Assembly: GCF_019097595.1 (NCBI RefSeq)
Contig: NC_080710.1
Span: forward strand, 26,516,780-26,580,779
Source: Hemibagrus wyckioides
Lineage: Eukaryota; Chordata; Actinopteri; Siluriformes; Bagridae
Length of the DNA: 64,000 nt
Reading direction: 5' to 3'
Part shown: one piece after another, positions 37,672 to 51,061 of the stretch
How the letters are laid out: every line of letters starts with the position of its first letter
Numbering within the stretch: position 1 is the stretch's first letter
Translations under genes and position numbers: made by a program
The notes under the pieces: model-generated
What the model was told of the DNA's origin: nothing
Database searches by the model: none
The model's input: only the letters and a program-made list of their open reading frames with translations

Positions 37672-39030
37672 GGACATCATCAATCACAGAAACATTATGT
37701 GACAATCATGGTTTTTCCAACAAGTTGAAAAGAAACAAGTCTGTCGAAACTTTGTTGTGTTTGTTTCCTCTCTGAGAAATCAGCAACGTGTTCGCAAAGC
37801 ACCCTGTCATTCATGCTAACACAAGAAAGCTTCTCTTTATCAAAGAATCTTTTAAAATCCATCACATTAATGCAGAACACAAACACATGATGCAAATGAC
37901 AGTGTTGTATATTTCACATGAATGTCTGATCAGCTGAACCCTGGGTGTCTCAGTGCACCATCTCCAGGATCTACACGCCTCTCATCACCTCTCCCACTGT
38001 CACAGTCATCTCTAATCACCTTTCTGTTTATTCCTGAGAAGAGAGCTGTTTCTCAGAACAATGTGGTTGTGGAGGTTGATGATGTTACGACATGAGGACG
38101 CTATTACGTAACCGAATCTACAAACTCCGGATATCCAGCAGTTCCTTATCATTAGGAATTATCACAGGGCAGATGAGAAGGTTTCAGGAACAGCTGGCTC
38201 TAGGACAGTGATATTTATCTCAAACACTGCATCATAGGTCACTTCATGACTTGTTATGTTTCAACGTGTGTACACACATGAAAGCTATTCTTACAGGAAG
38301 ACGGGAAACTAGTGCCCTGCACTTATGTCATGAAGGACGTGTGAACTGTAGTGAAAAATGCACAAGCATTCATAAAGCATTGTACAATTAAGGCATGTTA
38401 ATGAAATACACACTGGAAAAGGTCAGTACAGTGTTTCTGGGAGCACTAACACACACACACACACACACACACAAACTCACTGACTGACACACTCTCACAT
38501 GCGCACACACACTCTCACACACTCCCTCACACACACATTAGAGCCGTTAATGGCCGTTTGCTCAACAGCGGAGACGTTTCATTGCTGTACTATAAGGAGA
38601 TGTGGTCAGGAATAATAAAGCGCTAGAAGTTGAACATTTTAATTACAGTAATTTGAGGAGACAAATATGCACTGAAGCGTCTCTACCGTTACTGGTGTGA
38701 TGTTCCTCAGGAGCGGTGTGCAACATGATTAATCATCACAAAGGCCTATATATTACTGCTATTCCAGCGGCTATTATCACACACACTCACACAGATCAAC
38801 GTCTGTCCTGATGTCCTTCTGTGACATGATTCATTCATCTAGCAGAACTGTCTGTCTGGTCTTCACCTCCAGAGCAGTGTATCTCTCAATATTTCACTAT
38901 TTATCCAGGTCATTGGCTTCAGACTGGGATGCCTTGTCCCAAATGGTGCCCAAACACCTAATACCCTCTTCTAAGTCCATACTTTGGAGTTATTAAAGTC
39001 CTGAACAGTGCAGGTTCATCATTAATAGGT
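37672..39030. other. unassigned intronic sequence
   Basis: CA-rich microsatellite sequence at 38449-38540. Nothing else recognised. Confidence 0.55.
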
Positions 39031-39053
39031 TTTACATGTTTATGTTCCTTTGC

Positions 39054-39284
39054 CTCCTGGTGGTCCAGCAGCAGGACCCCATTCTCTCATTGCGATGGCA
39101 TGGGTTCGATTCCCGGGCAGGGAGATATCCCAGCCACTGAAGAGTTAACCGGTCCCAAGCCCGGATAAAATGGGAGGGTTGCGTCAGGATGGGCATCCGG
39201 CTTAAAACCTGTGCCAAAGCAAAACATGTGGACCAAATGATCGGCTGTGGTGACCCCGAACAGGGAGAAACCGAAACAACAACA
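39054..39284 (+). repeat. tRNA-derived SINE, AAC-tail family, copy 3, with a perfect 20-bp target-site duplication
   Basis: This is the best-preserved copy. A-box TGGTCCAGCAG lies at 39061-39071 and B-box GGTTCGATTCC at 39103-39113, with normal pol III spacing. The body gggcagggagatatcccagc, gcgtcaggatgggcatccgg and ggaccaaatgatcggctgtg ends in an AAC tail. The duplication acatgtttatgttcctttgc is identical at 39034-39053 and 39285-39304. This fixes both ends exactly (231 bp) and implies a recent insertion. Confidence 0.97.
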
Positions 39285-39304
39285 ACATGTTTATGTTCCT
39301 TTGC

Positions 39305-41500
39305 TTTAGTAACATTAATTATGAAAAACAATTTATAACTATATATATAACTTTATAGCCGATTTGAATATAGCGTAACCTTGTGATCATGGGTCACTGA
39401 CATAACCTACATTTTTGCATCCAAGTGCATTATACTGTATGAGAATGTAATTAATATATGACATTAATATATAAATCCAAAAAGGCCAGGCTGACCATAA
39501 GGGGTATTTAAATGAACTATTAAAAAAAGACCAATTATTTACCCCCCCCCCCCCCCACAAATAAAAGATCATGATTATGTCTGAAACATTAAAAAAGCTT
39601 GAAAATGATCATTAATTTTCAACAAATTCTGACTTTTATTTTGCCATGCATTTAAGAAAAAGCAAGCCTCAAGTGATCTTAATGATGCAAAGACAAGGTC
39701 AGAACTAAGTTCACAAATTGTAGAGAATTTATTTATTTATTTATTTATTTTTAGTCTGGTTCAGTTTATCAAGTCAGGTGGCAACACTCCAGAGACACCC
39801 CTTGAAATATCTCCTCTGATGATTGGCTGATTTTATCCTGCCAGCTACTTCGAACAAAAAGCATCTGCTAAAAGAATAAGTATAAACGCGAGAAGTCTCA
39901 GCTCACATCCGTCCATTAGAATGGAACGATTGCACATGCAGGTCCACCTGATTTTCAGGACATTTTGTCTGCAGAGGCGTTTGTTTAAGCTGCTCGGTCT
40001 CTCCGCTGTTTACCCGACGTGTTCTGCAGAACACGTCTCATCTTAACACGTATTGACGAGTCTCTCCAGCGCCTTATTGGTGTCCTTGAGCCTCCTACGG
40101 CAGGCGGGAGTGATCCGATAAGGGGGTGTGTGAGGAAAGGAAACGGAGGAAGGAGACAGGAAGGAAGGACAGTTCACCAGGCTCATATTGCTCTTGTTTA
40201 AACCCTTGATGTGATTGCAAAATCCGAGGTTTTCAAAAAAAAAAAGGTACTGCGCACACAATTGTGCTAAAAGCTTGGATTTGAGGCTGAGCTGGATTAT
40301 GATTTAGTCGGTGTAATGCTTAAGCTTGAACAGGAAAAGTGATTTGCTCTACAAAAGGCGCTGAATCTGAACTGGTCTGATGAGTGTCCTCTGGGATCAT
40401 CAGGCTCAATGACGAGACAAAGCAGGTCGTTCACACAGATGGGGAGTGTATACGCCACACACACACACACACACAGTAACATTGTCATGCACAGAGAGAT
40501 ATTAACACAAAGTCGAGCGGCAAATGAAATATAGGCATGTTGCCAACGTTCACAAGTCCAAGCGTGGTGAAGGTGAGGAGAGATGGAAAGAGTTTAAACA
40601 GTTATAACAAAAGCACAGGAAGGAACATAAAGCCACAAGACAAAGCGTTTCAAGAAAAGGAGGAAAACATAAATCGGATACTGCTGTGGAACCGATTCCC
40701 TTTGCATTTGTCCAAAAAGGCTTAAAAACATTCATCTTCCTGCTATTTAGAGGCTATCAGGTTGCTTTGGTGGTGTGTGTGCGCCAGTTATCACTCAAGC
40801 ACACAAAAGAGGCGTGTGTCCACTACAACAGACTCACCGAAGCGCCAACAAATCACTGTCTAAAGTACAACTCGCTCTACCAGTCTTTCAGTAAGAAGGC
40901 GGAGGAAAAAAAAACCAGTGAAACTTAGCTAGTAAGGTGACAATGGCATACAGTATTAGTCTGGAGGAGCTCAACACTACAAACTGTTTCACTTTGCCTC
41001 GGGCCATAACAGTTCAGAAAGGCTTTTTTCTTCCCCAAAATAAAAAAGGAAACAACTTGTGGGTTCTCAAAAGCGGGAAAGTGTTTAGACGGGATTAACG
41101 TTGTGTGTAATTCAGCGTTTGAAGTTAAAAAAGGGACGGAAATAAACTAGAGTAACGCTGCCACAAAGACAGTTCCATACACAGTTGATGGTTTCAGCTT
41201 GAACGTGTTGCTTAAAACAGACTTGAACGACTTAAAATACAGCATCGTGCTGTTATCAGAAAATATTCAGGGGTGGTTTGGTGTGCTATTAAGTATTAGA
41301 CATTTTCCAATAACAACAAGGTTTTTAATCTTCTTCTAATACGACAACAAGAGCAATTTGTGATATAAAAATTATTACTTTTTTGTTATCTATATCTAAT
41401 GCTGTAGAACATCCACAAAAAAAACCATGGTCCTTGTTATTACTTACATCACATCACTCATAAACAGTCGGCTCCTCAACAGCCTCTCTTTTATTCGCTC
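39305..41500. other. unassigned intronic sequence
   Basis: A C-run at 39541-39556, a TTTA run at 39728-39752 and a CA run at 40457-40475. No exon recognised. Confidence 0.55.
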
Positions 41501-41522
41501 CCTTTATAAATTACTAAAAATA

Positions 41523-41757
41523 GAGCCTCTTGGACGACCAGCAGGAGGATCCCAGATGCTCGGGTTCGATTCCTGGGCAGGGAGCTAACCCAACCACTAA
41601 TGGGTTAACACTCAATGCCTTGATTAAAAAAAAAAAAAAGGGAGGGTTGCACATCAGGAAGGGTATCCGGCAAAAAATAAATAAAAATACTGAAACATGG
41701 GGACTAAATGATCTGCTGTAGCAACCCCGAACAGGGAGCAGCCGAAAGAACTACAAC
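41523..41757 (+). repeat. tRNA-derived SINE, AAC-tail family, copy 4
   Basis: B-box GGTTCGATTCC at 41563-41573. The body runs gggcagggagctaacccaac to acatcaggaagggtatccgg and atgatctgctgtagcaac, with an A-run inserted at 41625-41639. The duplication is aaattactaaaaata (41508-41522) and aaattactagaaata (41758-41772), 14 of 15 identical. It is older than copy 3, judging by body divergence. Confidence 0.93.
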
Positions 41758-41772
41758 AAATTACTAGAAATA

Positions 41773-43185
41773 AAAAAAAATGCAGCCTTTCATGTTAATT
41801 AGAAAGCATAATCCATCCTGAAGAATTTCCCATAATGAAATGAAGCACTGACACTGGAGACTCCCTCCAAAAATGGCTTCCCTCGTCAGAGACAACGTCC
41901 CCATATCAACAAATACACGTGTTGCGAAGTTCTTAGATATGCACTTACTATAGAAACAAGCACATATTAGAACAAGTGCATTGATTAAGTTGTTGGAACG
42001 GCGGTCAGAGCTGCTGTTAGACCAATCAGAATCAAGAAGTGGAATATAAAATTTGCTGGATATGACGTGTGTTGAAGCATGTTCAAAAATAGCTCATTTA
42101 GGGGTTAAAATGGAGATATGACAAACACCATGCAAACATAATGTAAAAAATAAGGCTGATGTTATTGCATCGTGTGTGTGTGTGTGTGTGTGTGTGTGAG
42201 CGTGAGCACATGTGTTTTGCTGAAGGGCGGTAATAAAATGCCATATGTCCCTGTGGGCTCATAAAAGAGCCTCTCACTGACTAAGAAGCACTCGCTCAGG
42301 CAAACACAGGGAAATGCACTTGATGAACAGGAAGTCCACTTCAAAGTTACCTCAGGAAATCTTTGGGTCAATAAGAGGGAGGTCAGGCGAAGGAGCATTA
42401 ATCACTTTGGCCATGAACGATCGATCGGCTGAAGGTTTAACAGAGGCGCAGACTGGGAATAGGTAACTATTCAGTCTAAGCTGTGTTCATACTTTATCAT
42501 CGTGTTATCGTGTGAGGTACTAGTCTTAAAAGTAAATAAGGATCAAGAATCAGCATTTTATTTTATTTTTGATAGTCTCTCTCCAATCATGCATACGGAA
42601 GTGGGCGGGTTCACTCTGGATGTTTTATGCCACATGAGCAGCAGTTCGAACAGATAGATTCGTCTGGCTTCCTCAGAGGAAGCATGATAGCCTTTGCCCT
42701 CTCTTTTTGTGACTGTTGTGTGTTGTGGGCTGCCTTGATGGGTGAAAACTCTCCATGACTAAATTAGGAAGAAAATCTGGATATTTATATATGAACTGTG
42801 AAACAATCCCGTCACGCATGCATGGTCATCCTGCGCTAATATGCTACACCAAAAGAGCACTTTTTCCTTAAATGCCAACTCAGTCATCCAATCATTTGGG
42901 CAGAGAAAGGTAAAAGCTGCTACCTGCTCCAGAAGTTAATAAATAGCCCTGTCAACGAACTCCCTGAACCCCTGAGGCCACTGAGAGACAGTTCAGGAAA
43001 CGAGAGCATTGATTACTTCTCATTTCCCGGTTAAAAGGTAACAGACGTGTTCTCAGGCTGCCTCTGTAGTACTGGATTTGTCCCAAACGCCGCACCTTGG
43101 CCAAAAGCTTCTCATCTGCGTTTGTCCGCTACGTAGACAAAGCTGTAGGGTGTTGCGTTTCTAATTTTAGACTTCAAACAGAGGA
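41773..43185. other. intronic sequence with possible repeat fragments
   Basis: A TG run lies at 42174-42200. The phrase gaccaatcagaatcaagaag (42022-42041) recalls MITE ends. At 42590-42785 the phrases gtctggcttcctcagaggaa and catgactaaattaggaagaaaa recall the 3' part of the repeat at 32500-32660. All are weak calls. Confidence 0.4.

Positions 43186-43188
<3 letters not shown>

Positions 43189-43221
<33 letters not shown>
43189..43221. repeat. (TG)n microsatellite
   Basis: About 16 TG units. Confidence 0.97.
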
Positions 43222-43225
<4 letters not shown>

Positions 43226-43977
43226 AAGTAAAGCCAGCATCGAAGCACACGCTTAGTGAACTTGTCATTAAGCAGCCTTAGAATTAAAATCTACGCAGCA
43301 TTTTGCATGGATGAAAATCAAGTCGCGATGCAAATCACACACGATTTATGCTATAGGACACTAGCTAGTGCATTTTACAGTAATCCCTTTAGAGCGACAT
43401 ACACGCATGAAGCTTTAAACCATTACATAACTGGGTTTGATGGAAGATCGTTAACCAGGGCTGCAGGGCTTCAGCAAGATTTCCAGCCCAGCTACATCAC
43501 AAAAACCACACAAAAGACCTGAAACTAGCCCAAATAATTGAGGGATTGGAAAAGGGAGATGTGTGTCTTTTTTCCCCCTCAGCCTTGGACATTATCCACT
43601 CAATAATCCCCCTTTCCCCTCTCCCAAACTTCACAATAAATCTTACAACAGAAATCGTTTTGTACATCGCAGACACACTGTCTGCACTTTGCCGCCTCAC
43701 ACTTCGCCATATTCCAGATATTAATTAGAATTAGATATCATTCAGATCACTATATAAAAAAAAAGATTTTGGACAGGATTTCTGAAACAAGCCCGGTCCA
43801 GCAATCCTGGCACTGAGGTGAAGTTGCAACTTGTAATTCCCCATCTAAAAGCCACCAAAACTCCCCTCGACTTGAAATTTCATCTCATTAACTTCGGGCT
43901 ATCTTCTCAATTATCAGTTCCTCCATTATATTTGGACTGAAATCAAATCAGCATGCCCCCCTAAACACACACACACA
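43222..43977. other. unassigned intronic sequence
   Basis: A frame at 43256-43522 is unrecognised. Nothing else seen. Confidence 0.5.
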
Positions 43978-44195
43978 GGGGTAGTAGCTCAAGTGGTTAA
44001 AGCTCTGGGTCGTTGACCGAGATTCAAGCCCCAGCACGGTCAAGCGGCCAAAGTTGGGCCCTTAAGCAAGCAACCCATCCTGGTCCAGGGGCGCTGCATC
44101 ATGGCTGACCCTCTGCTCTGAACCCAACCTTTAAGGCTGGGATATGCAAACAAAGAATTTTACTGTGCAGTAATGTATATATGACAAATAAACTT
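43978..44195 (+). repeat. tRNA-derived SINE with ATGTATATATGACAAATAAA tail (plus orientation)
   Basis: The head gtagctcaagtggttaaagc (43983-44002) contains a good A-box, and GATTCAAGCCC (44021-44031) is the B-box. The body has aagttgggcccttaagcaag, ccaggggcgctgcatcatgg and gctgggatatgcaaac. The 3' end is gtaatgtatatatgacaaat. The flanks are CA runs (about 43964-43977 and 44196-44208), so a duplication of aacacacacacac is likely but cannot be told from microsatellite. It is a fuller copy of the family at 12750-12930. Confidence 0.88.
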
Positions 44196-44209
44196 AACAC
44201 ACACACACT

Positions 44210-45675
44210 GAAGTCTCCCATCTCTACTTTTAAATGAGTTTATAGTAGTATTTGTTGTAGTTCAGTTAAATACAGCTACAGTATTAGGCTAAATCTCTTA
44301 ACACAGACCATACTAATCACTATTTTGGGTACTCATCAACAGTAGATTTTTCACTAAGATTAGCTGGCTAGCTTGTTGCTAAGCCAATCTCTATTGACTG
44401 CTGGCTAGCTTATCACTAGTGAACATGTCGAAAGTGTCAAGGACAGTTTTCAATGACAAAAAGAGGACAGCAAAACTCTGCCTGCACTGAAAACCCCTCA
44501 TTTGCTGTTTTCTGAATGAACATTTATTGCATTTCCAGTTTTTGACCACTAGGGACAAAGATAACTCTATGAGTTTAATCATTTAACACATTTATGTTTA
44601 ATTTCGACCTACCAACATTTCATCTGATGTAGTAGTCAATTATTTAAATTCAACGTGATGATCTTCACCTTACTGGGAAAACGCTAGGAACTATTACTGT
44701 CCATCACATTGTGTCTTCGTTTCTTGTATAATCAGCATGAGGACTGTCCCAAATGCTCCTTGTGCCTTTGCTCACTTGTACCCTAGAAGCTGTCAACAAA
44801 ATTCAGACTTGGAAATGGACCACGAGGCTTAGGGCACCATTTGGGGGCGGTCCCCTGTCTCTGCCTGCAAATGCCAGTCGGTCTTTAAGAGATCTGCGTG
44901 GTGGCACTGCCTCAAACAGACTGGCCGCCCGGTTTTACTGGCACCGGCTCACACACGGGCTCAAGGGGGCAGTCTGTGGTCTGGCACACCTGTCAGGGTC
45001 TAGCATTCATCTCTATAAAACACAGGATAAACCACCATACCTCCTGCTCTGTGTTCACACAGTATGAAACCATCGGTCCTGGTGAATCCATTACCGCACG
45101 TGAGCACTTCAGGACAGTAAACTGACTCATTCCTGGGCAACACTACAAAATTTATAAAAACCTAACCCCAGATATGATGACAAATTTCTAAATATTTTGA
45201 CTTGGAACATTCAGTCATCCAGCCATTAGTGCCAAATATGGCTGTAATAAAACTATGATGTGACATAAAACATTTGGTTTGAAAGGCTTTAAAAGACGAC
45301 AGCTTGAAAAATAGTCACTATATTTTTTTCGGAGATATTTATAGAGCACTTGCTATTCCTAAGTAACCAGTAGAGCATCCATGAAACGATCGCAAGCCTA
45401 GTTTAAAGGGTGATTTCTCTGCATAAAGGTAAGATAAGACTGAAACCATTTTTGGAAGACACTACACCGTTTGTCCATAGTTACTGCCATACTGGAAAAT
45501 AGGGTACATTTACATAGAAACCATGGACTATGTGAATTATTGACCACAATTTCATTGCATTTGGTAAGCATTCTCAGCTCCAGGGTTTTCCAGTAAATCA
45601 AAGGACTGCTGAAATCCAAAACAAATCTAATTATAACTCAATCTTAAACCATTAGACATGTTTACTATCTTGTTT
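44210..45675. other. unassigned intronic sequence
   Basis: A 104-codon frame at 44753-45067 in GC-richer DNA shows no recognisable domain. Nothing else seen. Confidence 0.5.
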
Positions 45676-45679
45676 AAGG

Positions 45680-46133
45680 ATATGGTTTTGGCCAAATGTC
45701 TGTGGACACTTGGCCATCAAGGCTATGTGGTTCCATCCTAAACTGTTGCCACAAAGTTGTGTATAAAAGTGTATAGAATGTCTGTGTGTGCTGTATCGCA
45801 CCAAGAGGCAATTTCCTTTCAAACCTGTTTCAGCAGGACAATGCCCCTATGCACAAAGCTCCATTAGGACATGGTTTGTGTAGGATAGAGTGAAAGAACT
45901 AGAGTGTCCTGTAAAGACCCCTGACTTTGACTCAACCCTACTAAACACCTTTAGGATGAACTGGAACACCGACTGCACCCCAGACCTCCTCACCATCCCA
46001 ACATCTCAATCATGCTCTTATAGCTGAATGAACACAACCAGAAGAGTGAAGGTTACTATAACAGTAAAGGGGAAATACATCTCGAATGGGATGATCAACA
46101 AGCACAACTAATGTGATGGTTATTTGGCCATAA
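45680..46133 (+). mobile_element. Tc1-like transposon relic with catalytic-domain remnants
   Basis: The left end (ttttggccaaatgtctgtggac, about 45685) is a degenerate Tc1-type TIR. The right end (gtgatggttatttggccata) is its shortened partner. In plus orientation ttcagcaggacaatgcccct encodes FQQDNAP, the segment holding the second catalytic Asp. Further on, aacacctttaggatgaactg and cgactgcaccccagacctcc come from the catalytic-Glu region. Frames are broken by indels and stops, and the N-terminal DNA-binding half is deleted. It is complementary in content to the HTH-only elements, but from a different Tc1 family. Confidence 0.82.
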
Positions 46134-46139
46134 ACCTTT

Positions 46140-48005
46140 AACCATGTAGTTTACCCCGACAACCAGCATCATTATGACCACAAATCCACATCATACAGTT
46201 ATATGAAGCTGCATACTGTCCAGCAGCATTTTTTTTCCCTACTATTTACACCATTGTGCCGTGTATAAATAAAGCCTGTAGTATAGCATCTAACAAAACC
46301 TCAAAAATCCTGCAGTACAGATGATACCGTAACCTAAAAGTTACCTCTCATGTCCAGAAATGGGATTTGAGACACACACACACACACTGATGTTTGGCTG
46401 ACGTATGAGCCAGGTTGGGTCATCAGTCTCAATATAAAAGACAAAGTGAATCCTGTTCTAAAGAAAACACTTGTGTTCTTTAGGTTGGCCACCACACAGA
46501 CGCACAAACCTGACTAATCTCTCATCCCTATTAGTCTTCCTAAATGTGAGGACACTGGTGTGTATCCTGGCGCTGGCTAGTACGTAATGTGGGAGCCCAG
46601 ATAACACCAGGAGAGCAGATGAACTGAAATCACGTCACATCAGCATGCAGAGCAAGCTTGGCAAAGAACTGTGACTGAAAAATTCTCTCTCTCTTTCTTT
46701 CACACAAACACACATATTCTGAAATCACAGTGTTACCCAAGCCAACGTGTCACTCTTGTGGTTTCACTCGAGCTACAGAATGAGGACATTCTGATTATGT
46801 AAATGATAATCACAGACATGCACTCAGTGTTCTTCTAACTCACCCACTTTTTTATCCTCTCTCCATTTTCCAGCTCCATCTCTGACTCAGGCCTCTTCAC
46901 TGAGCCATGCTGCTTTCTGTTCCAGCTCTATTCATCCAAACTGAGAGATTAAGGCCCTCTATGGGACACTCGATGATGACAGTAAGCCTCGACTATGGAA
47001 ACGGCACGATTTGCACTCATTACCGACAGTTCGTGAACTCGTGACCAGGTTCATTTGCTATCGACGGATGGAAAATAAAGACCCGGTAAAGACTGACAAA
47101 ACATAGTTCTTGCTTTGTGTGGTGATGTTTCAGGATGTCTCACTGGAAGTGTGATTGCTTTCCTAAGGGTCATGGTGAGGCAGCACAAAAAGGATTAAAT
47201 GAAGCATTATGTATAAGACTAGCCAACATGTGTGTGTGTGTATGTGTGTGTGTGTGTGCTGGGAAAACAATTCAAGCAAACACGTATTTAACACCAGCTG
47301 TTGTGTAATCAGGTTTAGAAGTGCTTGTTGAGACACACTGATGATACAGATCATCAAAGTTCCTGCAGCGTGTGAATCTCTGACCTGCCTGGTGATGAAT
47401 GCGCAAGCACACACACACACACACACACACACGCATGTGCATATTCTGCTAACATTCTCCAGGCCAGGCATTGAGGAAGACATGCCTCGACACTCTTTTA
47501 ATGGCCGACACCGATTACCAAACCGCAGAACTGGGCAACACTGAACACAGAGTCAATAATGACTTTTGTGCTGTAATCATTAATCATAGGAATACTAGCC
47601 ATGCCTCTACAGCTCAGTGTAAGGGTCCTTCCCTGGGGAAAACATTAGCTGAAGAATTTAATCTTGAGAAACTCATGAACGGAAATGACGTTTGATGTCT
47701 TAAGAACTGCCCAAACATGCCAGAAACAATATTTGAGCATGGATGGCACGTTTGCACCAAAATAAATAAATAAATAAAAGAGCAGGGTTTTCCAAAAGAA
47801 CCCCATGACCCCAACCACGATGATGCTATTCTTCTCTTTGTCTTCCTCTATATTGATATAACCTACATATAGTAATTTTTAAAACCATCATAACCATCAT
47901 TTATTACCAATTCTGCACATTTAGTACAATGTGCGATATTTATTTTATGAACAAAAACAAACATTTTGCAGGGCTACAGAACATACATATTATATATGTG
48001 TATGT
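46140..48005. other. unassigned intronic sequence
   Basis: Short TG (47228-47258) and CA (47408-47432) runs and an AAAT run (47760-47777). No exon recognised. Confidence 0.55.
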
Positions 48006-48010
48006 GAATG

Positions 48011-48011
<1 letters not shown>

Positions 48012-48096
<85 letters not shown>

Positions 48097-48110
48097 ATAC
48101 ATATATATAT

Positions 48111-48140
<30 letters not shown>
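48012..48140. repeat. (AT)n/(CA)n microsatellite
   Basis: About 65 bp of pure AT, then atatacat units and a CA run. Self-complementary, so it can form a hairpin. Confidence 0.96.
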
Positions 48141-48141
<1 letters not shown>

Positions 48142-50905
48142 AAATATTAACTGTCTGGGGAGCAGCATATTAAGCAGTATATTATATTAATTTTTTGATT
48201 ACAGTTTGATTGCATTATTATTAAACATTTAAGCCACTTCATAAATGTGCCTAGGTCTTAATTTGTTTGAAATATTTACATTTATTTCTAGGAATATGAT
48301 CTTAATGTACAATGTGAATGAAAAGACTGCTATAACGATGGAGATTTTAAATGTACTGATAAAACCTGGGCACAATCCTGCAGTAAAATCTCAGTGCACT
48401 TTCCCACCCTACTAAAACCAGCTAATCCGTAATAAAAATCACATGCTGAGAATCGTCTCCACTGACGAGCGGACACAAAAAGACCCCCCGAACACCCAGA
48501 CATGGGGAAGCTTGAAAAGCGTGTGATGGAGGAGTGGAAGGACTCATTCATACTGCCATCCCACCCTGACGCTGGCTTTTAAAGCCGCAGTAAACATTAG
48601 TGTCAGTGGTGTGACGGATGAACCGTGCCATCCATCACAGAGCAGGACCACCAGCACACAGTGGCACTGAAGGAGAGGTGAAAGGCAAGAGAGAAGGAAT
48701 GGATGTCAGAGAGACACGCCTGCAGATGGTAAAAAGAGCAAAGAGCTTTGCAGAGCCGTGAGTCAGAGGATGACTGTGCCTGCTCCCACTGGACTCCCCA
48801 CGGAGCAGGGCGGCTGAGGGGCACGTCGCCAGGACACAGGAAGAGAGAGAAGGGCCTGGTACACACACACACACACCCCCACACACACACCCTGGGTGGG
48901 CAAGAGTGACAAGCGTTTAAAACCCACCGCTTGCAGCCATCGTGGCCGTGATGAGCACCGTGCTTTAAAACAAGCTCAGACAGAAGGACTGGGAGTGACC
49001 CATCTGCCAAATGAAGCCTTGCTATGTGCAAAATAAGGTCTGATATTGCCTTGTCAAAACATGCACACCGAGACAAATCCAAGCAAGGCCCATCAGAGCT
49101 GAGAAGACAAGAAGTGTTTGATAATCCAGTTCATGAAGCTCTAACAAAGCAAAGTGTAACACATACTAAAGCCTTCACCACATTTTCACCTGAATCATCC
49201 ACACACACACACACACACACACCTTAAAATCCTCATGCCAGACGAAGAAAAAAAGAAGTAGTTGCTCTGCCGTATAGCTGATAAAACAATAATAAAAAAA
49301 AATAATAATCATGGCTCTGTAGCAGAAGTGTTGAAGTTGTGAGCGTTGCGCATTAATTTCCCGTGTCAAAACATGCACGAGAAGCTGGTTTGGGATTTTC
49401 AAAGGAAAGCCTAAGGGGAAACATTAGATGTAGTTATTAAAATAAAAAAAAGGTATACTTTTTAAAAACATACAATTTACATTCATAAATCATTGTTCAC
49501 TGATGGAGCTAAAAAGCAAATAAATGTTTTAATTTGGGAAGCGTATAATAAATTTGTTTTCCATGCTTATATAAGTGGGATGGTTTGTGTGTGTGTGTGT
49601 GTGTGTGTGTTGCCATAGCAAAAGATTAAGTTTAAAACGTAAAAATAAAAAACACACAGAAATCAATCCAGGGCTGTCCAAATAAGCGTTTCGGTGCACA
49701 TCAGTAATAGTGAGTGAATATATTCATTACACTGTCCTGCCTGCAAAAGCCACATTTAGCTTGTTTAGCATGTTATATCCATATAGAGAAATCAGAACAC
49801 ACACAAAACCTTTAACGAGGCGCAATCTGATGTCTCTTTCCGTCACAGGCGTTATGAAAGGAGGGTCCGGTTTTTGGGCTGCTAATGAGAACCGTTCTCG
49901 TATTAGTGGTTTCTGAAGGTTCATAATGACTTGCAGGTCCTTGTTCGCAAATATCCTTGCGCTTAAGTGGCTTCACCAAAGCACTGCATGTAAGGCCACA
50001 CCAGCTAGCACATTTCACCGGCTTTCTAATAATTAACCCTCCCAAACGTTAGGAAACTACTTTGCCTATTAACCAACGCTAAGTCACAAACGTCTGTTTT
50101 CCCAACAACGCTTTAGTAAATGAAAAGAAATTATTAACAGATGACACTTACAAAACATGCGGAGTACAGTCAACATTTTCTACTTATTTATTATCGTTAT
50201 ACAGCCATACCATAACGGATAGGGTTGAAGCTTGAAGAGCTTAGAAGGGGAACAACCAGGGTTAGATGGGTTCACCAAATAGGAAAATTATTATTATTAT
50301 TATTTTTATTATTATACTATTTTTTTTGCATATAGATAGTTTAGTAGATGCAACAATCTATACATTAAGCTAACTTAGTTATCTAGTTTATGCCTTAACT
50401 AAATGTTTCAGGTCCACTATTCTGCAACATTCAGCTCAACTTGAGTAATTTTCTGTAACGTAATTTAACTTAATTTTCTCTCTTAACTTAAGTAAACTAA
50501 AATGATTAATATGACCATTTTTTAGGGATCTAAAATTCTGCCTAGTTATAGAGCCAATATTAATGTATACCACGTATAATCTGTCTGTACCAGCTATTAT
50601 AAATAACCTTCCCTGAAACCGGTGTGGTATTGGGGAAGAGGGCTCGCGCTTCTCCGTGTGAACCCTGGATCATGAGGTAATCCAACAAAAGGTCAAAAAT
50701 GCTGTGTGAGTGACCCTGACCTCCTCAACACCTTCATTCATCATGGTGTGATGATGTGAGTGACACTGTCGTCTATGAATAGGAATTCCAGAGCGACCAC
50801 AGTAACCTGAGCCTCAGACTGAGCATGGTGTCGATGAGGTGAAAGCTTAAAAAGAGGAAGAACCAGTTTAGGTTAAAGTAGGAGGAAGAGTCAGTCAAAT
50901 GCGAG
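48141..50905. other. unassigned intronic sequence
   Basis: CA (48860-48890, 49200-49222) and TG (49586-49611) microsatellites. Open frames at 48603-49082 and 49710-50045 show no recognisable protein. Confidence 0.5.
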
Positions 50906-50910
50906 TTTGT

Positions 50911-50911
<1 letters not shown>

Positions 50912-50957
<46 letters not shown>

Positions 50958-51027
50958 CAGTCTGTCCTTCTGCCCGTCTTTCTGTGTGTGGTGCAAAACA
51001 AAGAAGGTGTCTGTTTGTGCGTCTGTG

Positions 51028-51060
<33 letters not shown>

Positions 51061-51061
51061 T
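50912..51061. repeat. GA and TG microsatellites
   Basis: GA at 50912-50954 and TG at 51023-51061. Confidence 0.96.

Noticed and set aside
39061..39113. A-box and B-box that could be mistaken for a tRNA gene
   Set aside because: No cloverleaf was apparent; the sequence continues into a SINE body with AAC tail and is flanked by a target-site duplication.
44753..45067. 104-codon plus-strand frame
   Set aside because: No recognisable family and no supporting signals.
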